Shown here: piece after piece, positions 26,476 to 34,254 of the stretch
Layout of the letters: each line of letters starts with the position of its first letter
How positions within the stretch are numbered: the first letter of the stretch is position 1
Source of the DNA: JBHGAV01 sp041946685
GTDB taxonomy: Bacteria; Acidobacteriota; Terriglobia; Bryobacterales; Bryobacteraceae
Direction of reading: 5' to 3'
Assembly (NCBI GenBank): GCA_041946685.1
Contig: JBHGAV010000022.1
Location: 1-60,421, forward strand
DNA: 60,421 nucleotides
Made by a program: the position numbers and the translations under genes
Notes under the pieces: model-generated
What the model was told of the DNA's origin: nothing
Database searches by the model: none
Seen by the model: the letters and a program-made list of their open reading frames with translations, nothing else

Positions 26476-27756
26476 TTGTCGGACTCCAAGGTGAGGCGGG
26501 CCGGTTTGTCGAGCCGGCGCCGGACCGCGCCCTGGGGTGGCAGGGCAGGGGGTAGGACAGGCCGCCTTCTCCTGCTCCTCGCCGCCGCCGCCCTGGTTTG
26601 TGCCCAGCCTCCACGGCGCGGCGCCAGTCCTGCCGACAGCCTGCGGTCGCCGGAGGTGCTGCCGGATTATCGCGTGATCTTCCGGATCTATGCGCCGAAG
26701 GCAAGCTCCGTCGAGGTGACCGGCGACTTCGTCACCCAGGGATTGGCTCCGGCCGCCAAGCTGACCAAAGATGAACGCGGCGTGTGGTCGGTCACCGTAG
26801 GTCCCTTGCCGCCGGACTTGTACACGTACGTGTTCAATGTGGACGGCGTTCGCACCATAGACCCCAAGAACGGGAACGTCAAGCAGGGAATCGACACAAT
26901 GCCGGGCGGTCCCCTCGACAATCTCGTGTACATCCAAGGGCCTGGGACCGAATTCCAGGACAACAACCAGGGCCCGCACGGCGAGGTCCGCCAGGCGTGG
27001 TACTTCTCCAAGAACCTGAAGACGATGCGGAGACTCCATGTCTACACCCCGCCCGGCTATGACCGGGGGACAGCCAGGTATCCCGTGTTCTACTTGATCG
27101 GAGGCGGATTCGACAACGACACGGCATGGAACACCATCGGCCGGGTCAACTTCATCATGGATAACCTGATCAACGCGGGCAAGGCCAGGCCCATGATCGT
27201 GGCCATGCCCAGCGAATCGGTAGACGTGCCCGCCGCCCCACTGGGGCAGAGCCCCGGCGGCACGACGAAGGACGGAAGACCCGACATGTCCGCCTCGCTC
27301 AACGTGCAGTACGACGCCTTTGCCGAGGACCTGCTGAACAGCGTGATTCCCTTTGTTGAGGATCGCTACCGGGTCCTTCCGACGCAACCCAACCGCGCGA
27401 TCGCCGGGCTGTCGATGGGCGGCGGCGAGACCTTGCGTTTGGCCCCCCAGAACATCGACAAGTTCGCCTACATCGGCGTCTTCAGCATGGGATGGCACGA
27501 CCACATCAATCCCGACTTCGAAACGCGGAACGAGGAGAAGTTCTTCTCCAATCCGGAACGGACCAACAAGCTGGTCAAGCTCTTCTGGATCGGCTGCGGC
27601 AAGAATGACGTCCTGATCGGCGACGGCGACAGGCGGCTCTCGGACCTGTTGACCCGCCGGGGCATCAAGCACGAGTACCATGAAACCGAGGGCGCCCACA
27701 GCTGGATCGAGTGGCGCAGATACCTCCGGGATCTGGCCCCGCGGCTGTTCCGCTAG
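26476..27756 (+). CDS. Exported Fes/feruloyl-esterase-like protein with E-set domain (1)
   Basis: A 426-residue exported esterase. A TTG start is chosen because no in-frame ATG is available before the signal sequence; TTG and GTG codons at 26506 and 26491 are alternatives. After the hydrophobic signal (LLLLLAAAALVCAQ) comes an early-set beta-sandwich (about 65-140: YRVIFRIYAPKASSVEVTGD, VTVGPLPPDLYTYVFNVDG), then an alpha/beta-hydrolase of the esterase D/enterochelin-esterase-like family. The nucleophile is Ser313 in GLSMGGGE, with candidate Asp in GCGKNDVL and His in GAHSWIEW. Similar modules occur in feruloyl and acetyl-xylan esterases. It starts 12 bp after the receptor gene. Paralogs are at 32871 and 43724. 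Confidence 0.87.
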   Translation: MSDSKVRRAGLSSRRRTAPWGGRAGGRTGRLLLLLAAAALVCAQPPRRGASPADSLRSPEVLPDYRVIFRIYAPKASSVEVTGDFVTQGLAPAAKLTKDERGVWSVTVGPLPPDLYTYVFNVDGVRTIDPKNGNVKQGIDTMPGGPLDNLVYIQGPGTEFQDNNQGPHGEVRQAWYFSKNLKTMRRLHVYTPPGYDRGTARYPVFYLIGGGFDNDTAWNTIGRVNFIMDNLINAGKARPMIVAMPSESVDVPAAPLGQSPGGTTKDGRPDMSASLNVQYDAFAEDLLNSVIPFVEDRYRVLPTQPNRAIAGLSMGGGETLRLAPQNIDKFAYIGVFSMGWHDHINPDFETRNEEKFFSNPERTNKLVKLFWIGCGKNDVLIGDGDRRLSDLLTRRGIKHEYHETEGAHSWIEWRRYLRDLAPRLFR

Positions 27757-27811
27757 GACGTCGGCAGGTCCGCTTACTGAATGGCGCCAAAGAAAAACAG
27801 GAGCTGAGGTG

Positions 27812-29170
27812 ATGATGAGGAGTTGGCTGTCAGCAATACTTGCAATTGGATTCTATGTCCTCCCCCTGCCCGCAACTGCGCAGAGCCGCGGCAAGGCGGG
27901 GGCTGGCGAGCACTGGATCGCCACGTGGGCCACCGCACAGCAGTTGGTCGCCGGAGGCTTCCTCGGCGGAAGAGGCGATGGGCGAGGTGGACCCGTTCCC
28001 GGGCGGGGACCGGACGGCTCGCCTCCAAACGCCCAGGGGCAGCAGGCGGCCCCGCGCGCTCCACAAGGGCGGGGAAGAGGGCCGGTGGCGCCGATACCTG
28101 CCACCTTCGCCGATCAGACCGTGCGCATGATTGCGCGCGCCAGCGCCGGCGGCGCACGGGTGCGAATCGAGCTGTCGAACATGCTGAACGCGCAGCCGGT
28201 TGAGATCGGGGCCGCCCATGTGGCCCTGCACAAGGGCGGCGGCGCCATCGTCGAGGGCAGCGACCGCGTCCTGACGTTCGGCGGCAGCCCTTCGTTCACC
28301 ATTCAGCCGGGGGTCCTGGTTGTGAGCGATCCGGTGGACTTGCAGGTCGCCCCCTTGGCCGACCTCGCGGTTTCGCTCTACTTCCCGCGCGACACGGGCG
28401 CGCCCACCAACCATGCGCTGGGTCTGCGCACGGCCTACATCTCCAAGGGAAACGTCGCCGGGTCCGCCTCCATGCCCGACCCGGAGCTGATCTATTCCTA
28501 CGTCTGGTTGTCCAGCATCGACGTGACTGCGCCGGCGGATGCATTCACGGTGGTTGCGCTCGGAGATTCCATCACCGACGGCTTCACAACCACGCGGGAC
28601 GCCGACGCCGCGTGGCCCTCCGTACTGGCCAAACGGCTTCAGTCGAACAAGGCGACTCGTAACGTTGCGGTCGTGAACCAGGGGATCTCCGGCAACCAGG
28701 TGCTCCGCGACGGCGCCGGGATCAGCGCGCTGGCCAGATTTGACAGGGATGTCCTGAGCCGTCCGGGAGTCAAGTGGGTCATCCTGCTGGAGGGCATCAA
28801 CGACATCAATATTCGCGGCCGCGCCGAAGGGCCGGGCGCGCTGACCACCGACGAGCTGATCTGGGGCTACCGGCAGATCATCGCCCGGTGTCATACGCAC
28901 GGCATCAAAGTGATCGGAGCTACCCTGATGCCGGACGAGGGCGTTCCCACGGCGTCGGAGCGGGGGGAGGCTATCCGCCTGGCTGTAAACCAGTGGATTC
29001 GCACCTCGGGCAGTTTTGACGCGGTTGTGGACTTCGACGCAGCCATTCGCGATCCCCAAAGGCCCGCGCGGATGAAGCCGGAATTCGACCCCGGCGATCA
29101 TATCCATCCCAATGACGCCGGCAACAAAGTCATGGCGGACCTTTTCGACTTGTCCGTATTCAGAAAGTAA
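27812..29170 (+). CDS. Exported SGNH/GDSL hydrolase (1)
   Basis: A 452-residue exported esterase. The ATG at 27812 is chosen for its AGGAG site 8 nt upstream and the signal peptide it exposes (SWLSAILAIGFYVLPLPATAQS). An N-terminal beta-rich region (about 90-235) precedes the SGNH domain: block I LGDSITDG (Ser253), block II NQGISGNQV, block III LEGINDI and block V DHIHPNDAG. A Gly/Arg/Pro-rich stretch (nt 27955-28100) lies between signal and domain. Enzymes of this type de-acetylate pectin, xylan or other glycans. It lies in the receptor-led run, 55 bp after the esterase gene. Confidence 0.9.
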   Translation: MMRSWLSAILAIGFYVLPLPATAQSRGKAGAGEHWIATWATAQQLVAGGFLGGRGDGRGGPVPGRGPDGSPPNAQGQQAAPRAPQGRGRGPVAPIPATFADQTVRMIARASAGGARVRIELSNMLNAQPVEIGAAHVALHKGGGAIVEGSDRVLTFGGSPSFTIQPGVLVVSDPVDLQVAPLADLAVSLYFPRDTGAPTNHALGLRTAYISKGNVAGSASMPDPELIYSYVWLSSIDVTAPADAFTVVALGDSITDGFTTTRDADAAWPSVLAKRLQSNKATRNVAVVNQGISGNQVLRDGAGISALARFDRDVLSRPGVKWVILLEGINDINIRGRAEGPGALTTDELIWGYRQIIARCHTHGIKVIGATLMPDEGVPTASERGEAIRLAVNQWIRTSGSFDAVVDFDAAIRDPQRPARMKPEFDPGDHIHPNDAGNKVMADLFDLSVFRK

Positions 29171-29211
29171 GCCCGCACCTTGATTCGCGCCGAACAGGAG
29201 AGAACATCAAC

Positions 29212-30120
29212 ATGACCAAGAGAGCAATGCAGTGCCTGATGCTGGCTGGAGTAACCGCGTTGTGCCCCCTGAGGGCCGCGGACCAGGCTTCTCCCGCGTC
29301 GGTCTGGGCGGCAAGGGCTGTGAGCCAGTACCTGGTGATGCCCGATATTACCTACCTGACCGCCAACAGCTTCGACGCCAAGGTGGATGTCTACCGGCGC
29401 AGGGACGCAACGGGCCCGCTGCCTACGCTGATCTACATACACGGCGGAGGCTGGACGGGAGGCTCGAAGATCGGCGGCGTGAACTTCATGTTGCCGTGGT
29501 TCGAAATGGGCTGGAACGTCGTCAGCGTGGAGTATCGCCTGGCCCGCGTATCCCCCGCGCCGGCAGCCGTAGAAGACTGCCTCTGCGCACTGCGCTGGGT
29601 GGCGGCGCGCGCGCAGAATTACGGGATTGACGTCAACCGGCTTGTGGTCAGCGGTGAATCGGCCGGGGGACATCTTGCGCTGACTACCGGCATGATCCCG
29701 GAAAGCGCCGGATTGGATCGCCAGTGCCCCGGAGCCCCGCTGCCTAAGGTGGCGGCAATCATCAATTTCTACGGCATCACGGACGTGGTTGACCTGCTGG
29801 ATGGTCCGAACCGGAAGACCTACGCCGTGACCTGGCTTGGCAGCGCGGTGAACCGGGAGGAGATCGCCAGGCGGGTGTCGCCCCTGACTTACGTCCGGTC
29901 AGGGCTGCCCCCCATTCTGACGGTTCACGGAGACGCCGACCCGATCGTGCCCTATGCCCACGCGCAGCGCCTGCACGAGGCTCTCGGGAAAGCGAACGTC
30001 CCCAACCAGTTGACGACGGTTGCGGGCGGCAAGCACGGCATGTTCACCCCGGACGAATTTGCCCGCCTGTACGGCGAGATCCGGGCGTTTCTGGCCAAGC
30101 ACAATCTGCTGGCCCAGTAG
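29212..30120 (+). CDS. Exported alpha/beta-hydrolase (HSL/BD-FAE type esterase)
   Basis: A 302-residue esterase with a short signal-like N-terminus (LMLAGVTALCPLRAAD). It has the oxyanion-hole motif IYIHGGGWTGG, nucleophile Ser in VSGESAGGHLAL (about 148), Asp in VHGDADPIVPY and His in GGKHGMF. This is the pattern of the hormone-sensitive-lipase and bifunctional feruloyl/acetyl-xylan esterase families. It is the fourth gene of the receptor-led run and complements the two upstream esterases. Its stop codon abuts the stop codon of the convergent DUF1080 gene with no base between. Confidence 0.9.
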   Translation: MTKRAMQCLMLAGVTALCPLRAADQASPASVWAARAVSQYLVMPDITYLTANSFDAKVDVYRRRDATGPLPTLIYIHGGGWTGGSKIGGVNFMLPWFEMGWNVVSVEYRLARVSPAPAAVEDCLCALRWVAARAQNYGIDVNRLVVSGESAGGHLALTTGMIPESAGLDRQCPGAPLPKVAAIINFYGITDVVDLLDGPNRKTYAVTWLGSAVNREEIARRVSPLTYVRSGLPPILTVHGDADPIVPYAHAQRLHEALGKANVPNQLTTVAGGKHGMFTPDEFARLYGEIRAFLAKHNLLAQ

Positions 30121-31053
30121 TCAGGCGTCGTAGCCCAGGATACGGCGGACCCAGATATTGCGATACCAGACGGGTCCCATGTGCCCCTGCAAGGAGAACG
30201 GAAGCTCCGGGGCGTGGGGGGTGTAGGACGCGATCGGTTCGCGGGCGGTCGAGCCCAGGAACTGCGCCCGGTTGTGCACCATCACCCCGTTGAAGAACAA
30301 GGTGAGGAACGCCGGCTTGACCACTTTGTCCCCGTCGAACCTGGGCGCCTCGAAGACGAAATCGAAAGTGTTCCATTGCCCATCGGGGAGGCAAGGGTTC
30401 ACCATGGGCGGATACACGCCATAGATAGCCCCCGCTCCGCCGTCGGCGTACGTGATGTTGTCGTAGCCCGAGAGTATCTGCACCTCGTAGCGTCCCATGA
30501 AGACGACACCGCTGTTGCCGCGCTGCTGGCCGACGCGGTTGGGGTCGTCCACCGGCGGCGTGGTCCATTCGAGGTGCAGTTGGATGTCGCCGAAGCTCTC
30601 CTTGGTGACGATGCCTCCCCGCATCTCCGCGTGGCCGTCGACGATTCTCCACTGAGGCTCGGTGGGAGGAGGAGTAGCAGGGGCGTTACCCCCCCGGCGG
30701 CCGCCGAAGGTGGCGGCGTTCCATTTGGAGAGATCCTTCCCGTCGAACAGCACGATCGCGTCGGAGGGCGCGGACATCGTAGGAATCGGATGGCCGGGAG
30801 TCACCTTTCGCGGCTGCGGCCGCGAATGGTCGTGAACAAGCCACTTCTGACCGGGCAGCGGGTCGCCCACCGGACTGCCGGCAAATGGGTCCGGAGGGCC
30901 GCTCTGCGGACCTCTCATGCCCTGCATTCCCGGGCCTCGTCCTCCCGGCGGCACCTGCTCGGGAGCTTGGGCCGCATGCGCACCCGAGGCCACGGACACA
31001 TAGACCGGCAGAAAACCGATCACCTGTCTTGAGAATCTCCTCCGGCTTACCAT
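30121..31053 (-). CDS. Tat-exported DUF1080 protein (3-keto-disaccharide hydrolase-like)
   Basis: A 310-residue protein with a beta-jelly-roll DUF1080 domain (PF06439), a family linked to hydrolysis of 3-keto-glycosides. Family motifs are IVLFDGKDLSKWN, GNSGVVFMGRYEVQIL, DGQWNTFDFVFEAPRFD and PVWYRNIWVRRI. The ATG at 31053 is chosen because it gives a Tat-like signal (SRRRFSRQVIGFLPVYVSVA) and a GGAG-containing leader; longer starts would only add residues encoded over the upstream gene end. A Gly/Met/Pro-rich stretch (nt 30890-30960) follows the signal. It lies 53 bp downstream of a Tat-exported oxidoreductase, so the two could oxidise and then cleave a glycoside in the periplasm. Confidence 0.88.
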   Translation of the reverse strand: MVSRRRFSRQVIGFLPVYVSVASGAHAAQAPEQVPPGGRGPGMQGMRGPQSGPPDPFAGSPVGDPLPGQKWLVHDHSRPQPRKVTPGHPIPTMSAPSDAIVLFDGKDLSKWNAATFGGRRGGNAPATPPPTEPQWRIVDGHAEMRGGIVTKESFGDIQLHLEWTTPPVDDPNRVGQQRGNSGVVFMGRYEVQILSGYDNITYADGGAGAIYGVYPPMVNPCLPDGQWNTFDFVFEAPRFDGDKVVKPAFLTLFFNGVMVHNRAQFLGSTAREPIASYTPHAPELPFSLQGHMGPVWYRNIWVRRILGYDA

Positions 31054-31106
31054 TGTGCGTTTCTTCTCCTGTGCCGAATCCATTGTTCCAGTATCCATCG
31101 CCGTGG

Positions 31107-32693
31107 CTAGAGCTTCATTTCCCAGCCCTTGCGCAAGAACGGCTTCAGGTACTTGTTCGCTTCCTGGCTGTTGCTGAATCGCATGTTCCTGGCGTCCCAC
31201 AGCAACTTGCCGGGAACCTGCTGAGCGACGGTTCCGAGCGCGAGCCATTCGATGTATTTCGATGCGATCGAGAATTGAGAGACTCCGGGCGTCCCCCCCT
31301 TGCAGGCGCGGATCCAGTCCTGCTGGTGATTGACCCCGCGAGGAATCATCTGTGGCGGGAGCTTGTAGTCGGCCCACCGGGACGCCGGAAGCAGCCAGAC
31401 CCCTTCGCCTCGCGACGCCGTGGCCATCCAGCCCTTCGAGCCGACGAACACCGATCCGTTGCCCGGCGCGCGCAGCGCAGGGTCCTCGGACTGCTGCGGC
31501 CCACGGCCCGCGGCTCCCTGTGGACCTCCGCCCGGACCGCGCCCAGCGCCCGGCGGCATCCCTCCGCCCGGAAAGCCGCCGCGGGCTACGGGCGCCAGTT
31601 TGCCGTCCGGCGTGATCTGGCTTCCCACCGCCATCACCCCATCGCCGCCATCCAGGAACGTTCGTCCTTTTTCGGCCAAGTTATTCGGACGTGGGAAGAG
31701 AGGATCGGTCGGCGCCATGCCCGGAGGATACTGGAAGTCGCCGCGCATGTTCTGATACAGGTGGATCGTCACCGGCGGCATGCCGGCACGGGCGGGGAAC
31801 TCGAAGACCGTGTGAGCGCGCCAGGGCCAGACCCACCGGTTCAGCGGTTCCTTGCTCACGCATTCGACGCTAACCGGAGAAACCAGGCCCAGTTGCAGTG
31901 CAAGATGCGCCGGACCCAGAATGTGGACCAGCCAGTCGCCGAGCGATCCGCCCAGGGAGAAGTCCAGCATCGGACGCCAGCTCCGGGTGATCGTCGGGTT
32001 GTACGGCCGCTCGGGCGCCGGCCCAAGCCAAAGTTCCCAATCCAGCGTCTCCGGGACAGGCTGGCCGGGCAGTCCGGCGTCGGGTATCTCCAACCTGCCG
32101 CCCGTGACTGCGCCGGTCCAGGCGTGCACCTCCCGCACTTCGCCGATTTCGCCGGACCACAGAATCTCGCAAGCCACCCTGTTGCCCTCGTGACTGAAAC
32201 CCTGGTTGCCCATCTGTGTCGCGACCTTGTACTTGGCCGCGGCGTCGGCAAGAAGACGTGCTTCCGAAACCGTCCGGGTAAGAGGCTTCTCGCAGTAGAT
32301 GTGCTTGCCGTGCTGCATCGCGAGCAGTGAGACCGGGGTGTGCAGATGGTCGGGAGTGGCGACCATCACCGCGTCGATGTTCTTGCCCTCCTTGTCCAGC
32401 ATCTTTCGGAAGTCCCTGTATTTCGAGGCCCCCGGGTAGGTTTGGGAGGCCCGCGCCATGCGCTCGTCGTCGACCTCGCACAACGCCACGATGTTTTCGC
32501 TCGCGGCCGCCCCCACCAGAATCTGGTTGCCGCGCAGGCCGAGGCCCACGCACGCGATGTTCATCTTATCGATGACGGACTTATACCCGAGGGCGGGTAA
32601 CGAGGGGGCGCTTCCAAACCCGCCGGAGGGAACGGCTCCGCTCAATAGCGTCCCATAGAAGAAGTATCGCCTGGAAAAACGCCTGTCGTTCAT
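31107..32693 (-). CDS. Tat-exported Gfo/Idh/MocA family oxidoreductase (3)
   Basis: A 528-residue predicted periplasmic sugar oxidoreductase. The N-terminus FSRRYFFYGTLLSGAVPSGGF is a twin-arginine signal. The dinucleotide loop is canonical (GLGLRG), unlike the paralogs at 1205 and 13593. EVDD follows the second strand, and EKPLTRT and GNQGFSHEG carry the family residues. DWLVHILG supplies the conserved Asp and His of the C-terminal domain. A Gly/Pro/Arg-rich insert occupies nt 31470-31610. The gene is followed by DUF1080, a pairing that suggests formation and hydrolysis of a 3-keto-sugar. Its promoter is probably at 32779-32807, divergent from the esterase gene. Confidence 0.91.
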   Translation of the reverse strand: MNDRRFSRRYFFYGTLLSGAVPSGGFGSAPSLPALGYKSVIDKMNIACVGLGLRGNQILVGAAASENIVALCEVDDERMARASQTYPGASKYRDFRKMLDKEGKNIDAVMVATPDHLHTPVSLLAMQHGKHIYCEKPLTRTVSEARLLADAAAKYKVATQMGNQGFSHEGNRVACEILWSGEIGEVREVHAWTGAVTGGRLEIPDAGLPGQPVPETLDWELWLGPAPERPYNPTITRSWRPMLDFSLGGSLGDWLVHILGPAHLALQLGLVSPVSVECVSKEPLNRWVWPWRAHTVFEFPARAGMPPVTIHLYQNMRGDFQYPPGMAPTDPLFPRPNNLAEKGRTFLDGGDGVMAVGSQITPDGKLAPVARGGFPGGGMPPGAGRGPGGGPQGAAGRGPQQSEDPALRAPGNGSVFVGSKGWMATASRGEGVWLLPASRWADYKLPPQMIPRGVNHQQDWIRACKGGTPGVSQFSIASKYIEWLALGTVAQQVPGKLLWDARNMRFSNSQEANKYLKPFLRKGWEMKL

Positions 32694-32739
32694 GCCTCAA
32701 TGCCTCGCACAGTCACGGTTGCTCGCCACGGCAAAAGCT

Positions 32740-32769
32740 GTAGTGTCAGCTTTAGCCGCAGTACACTAC
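32740..32769. repeat. 7-bp inverted repeat in a divergent promoter region
   Basis: GTAGTGT (32740-32746) and ACACTAC (32763-32769) are perfect inverted arms with centres 23 bp apart. They lie between the leftward oxidoreductase and the rightward esterase, just downstream of the leftward -10 box, a typical position for a repressor site. Confidence 0.4.
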
Positions 32770-32778
32770 TGATGGTAA

Positions 32779-32807
32779 AGCGTATGATATTCTTATTCTG
32801 CTGTCAA
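32779..32807 (-). promoter_or_regulatory. Probable promoter of the oxidoreductase-DUF1080 pair
   Basis: On the minus strand a perfect TTGACA (32802-32807), a 17-bp spacer and a weak TACGCT (32779-32784) are present. The -10 box is poor, so regulation or a different exact start is possible. Confidence 0.45.
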
Positions 32808-32870
32808 CACTGACCGGCGAAAGAGGTGCGCCGAAGCCCGACGGAATGCGGCGGGCCGGGAGGAGAACCG

Positions 32871-34070
32871 ATGACGAGGGATGTGAAGCTGGCAATGTGT
32901 GGAGTGGCCGTAGCGGTGCTGCTTGCCGCCCAGCCTCCGCCCCCGGACGCACCCGCTCGTGGACGGGCCATGCGAGGCGGCATGGCCACGCCGGCAAACG
33001 CTCTGCACTCTCCGGAAGTCCACCCGGACAGGACAGTGACCCTCCGGTTTCGAGCGCCTGAGGCAACCAGGGTCGAACTGGTCGGCGAGATCATGCAGGG
33101 GCAAGGCCCTCGGCCGATGACCAAGGACGAGACCGGGGTCTGGACAACGACCGTCGGCCCGCTCCCGCCCGAGATCTGGATCTATAACTTCAGGGTCCAC
33201 GGCGTCGATGTGGTCGATCCGTCCAACCCCTGGATAAAGCCGACGCCGCCCGGCCAGACGATGTCCAGCTTCGTCCAGGTGCCCGGAGACCAGCCGGCAT
33301 TCTACGACTCGCGTGCGGTCCCCCATGGCGAGGTTCGGATGGTGCTCTACGAGTCGAAGGCCATGGGAGTGACCCGCTGGCTCTGGATCTACACCCCTCC
33401 CGGTTACGACAAGAGTTCCAGCAGGTACCCGGTCCTATATCTCCTGCATGGGAACGGCGAGGCGCAGAACGGCTGGGTGATGAACGGGCGGGCCAACATC
33501 ATCCTGGACAACCTGATCGCGGACCGCAAAGCGCGGCCGATGCTCGTGGTTATGCCGCAAGGCCACGCCTTGCAGGGCGCCGGAGTCGGGCCGCTCGTGC
33601 GTATTCCGGGCGAAACGGGCATGTTCTCGGATCGCTTCCCCAAAGACCTCCTGGAGGATGTCATTCCGCTCATTGAGCGCAACTACCGGGTGATAGCCAA
33701 CGCCGACCACCGCGCAATCGCCGGCTTGTCCATGGGGGGCGGCCAGGCTCTGAGCATCGGGCTGAACCACCTGGACATGTTTCGCTGGGTTCTCGGTTTC
33801 AGCGCCGCCGTTGGCGGCCAGTTCCTCAGTACCGAGCAGACCCTCCAGAAGGTCCTCGCCGACCCGGCAACCGCCAATCGCAGGTTGCGGCTGCTATGGG
33901 TGTCGTGTGGGAAGCAGGATTTTCTGTATCAGGCCAACCGCCAGTTGGTGGACATGCTCAAGGCCAAGGGAGTAAAGGTTCAATACAGCGAGCCCGAAGG
34001 CTCGCACGTCTGGAGCGTCTGGCGGAAGAACCTTCATGAGACGGTTCCAATGCTGTTCACCACGCGATAG
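32871..34070 (+). CDS. Exported Fes/feruloyl-esterase-like protein with E-set domain (2)
   Basis: A 399-residue exported esterase. ATG 32871 has an AGGAG site 6 nt upstream and exposes a signal peptide (LAMCGVAVAVLLAAQ). The early-set sandwich (about 45-120: VTLRFRAPEATRVELVGE, TTVGPLPPEIWIYNFRVHG) leads into an esterase D-like domain with YTPPGYDKSSSRYPVLYLLHG, nucleophile Ser287 in GLSMGGGQ, candidate Asp in SCGKQDFL and His in GSHVWSVW. It is closely similar to the proteins at 26476 and 43724. An Ala/Pro/Arg-rich linker follows the signal. It probably releases acyl or aromatic acids from glycans. Confidence 0.89.
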   Translation: MTRDVKLAMCGVAVAVLLAAQPPPPDAPARGRAMRGGMATPANALHSPEVHPDRTVTLRFRAPEATRVELVGEIMQGQGPRPMTKDETGVWTTTVGPLPPEIWIYNFRVHGVDVVDPSNPWIKPTPPGQTMSSFVQVPGDQPAFYDSRAVPHGEVRMVLYESKAMGVTRWLWIYTPPGYDKSSSRYPVLYLLHGNGEAQNGWVMNGRANIILDNLIADRKARPMLVVMPQGHALQGAGVGPLVRIPGETGMFSDRFPKDLLEDVIPLIERNYRVIANADHRAIAGLSMGGGQALSIGLNHLDMFRWVLGFSAAVGGQFLSTEQTLQKVLADPATANRRLRLLWVSCGKQDFLYQANRQLVDMLKAKGVKVQYSEPEGSHVWSVWRKNLHETVPMLFTTR

Positions 34071-34095
34071 TGGGGCAAAGTGCAGCATCGGCGCC

Positions 34096-34122
34096 TTGAC
34101 TGGTGCGCAAAAAGTGTAATAT
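34096..34122 (+). promoter_or_regulatory. Possible promoter before the ceramidase-like gene
   Basis: TTGACT (34096-34101) and TAATAT (34117-34122) are separated by 15 bp, shorter than ideal; shifted -10 readings give 16-17 bp with poorer boxes. It would produce a leader of about 125 nt containing the hairpins at 34183-34233. Confidence 0.4.
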
Positions 34123-34182
34123 CATCTCAGTGCAACTTGCCGTGTTATTCTGGTGATCAGATTCATCCATAGAGGAGTCGTG

Positions 34183-34233
34183 CCCTGTCAGAAGCAGGGT
34201 CAGCACCGGAGCAACTCCGGGCCAGGCGGCCCG
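34183..34233 (+). promoter_or_regulatory. Structured 5' leader with overlapping hairpins
   Basis: Three stems can form just before the ribosome site of the ceramidase-like gene: CCCTG/CAGGG (34183-34187 with 34195-34199), CCGGAG/CTCCGG (34206-34211 with 34215-34220) and CGGGCC/GGCCCG (34218-34223 with 34228-34233). Stems 2 and 3 share bases 34218-34220 and so compete. The AGAGAGGAA ribosome site begins about 8 nt after stem 3. I do not recognise a known riboswitch class. It may be a cis-acting RNA switch or protein-binding leader. Confidence 0.45.
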
Positions 34234-34254
34234 AACGAAAAGAGAGGAATTGCC

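Noticed and set aside
26476..27756. Siderophore (enterochelin) esterase function for the Fes-like proteins
   Set aside because: The fold is similar, but no siderophore genes are near, and the E-set domain and neighbours fit carbohydrate esters better.
34183..34233. Known riboswitch (cobalamin, SAM, SAH, THF or ZTP type)
   Set aside because: Conserved cores of these classes, as far as I can recall them, are not present; I keep it only as an unclassified structured leader.
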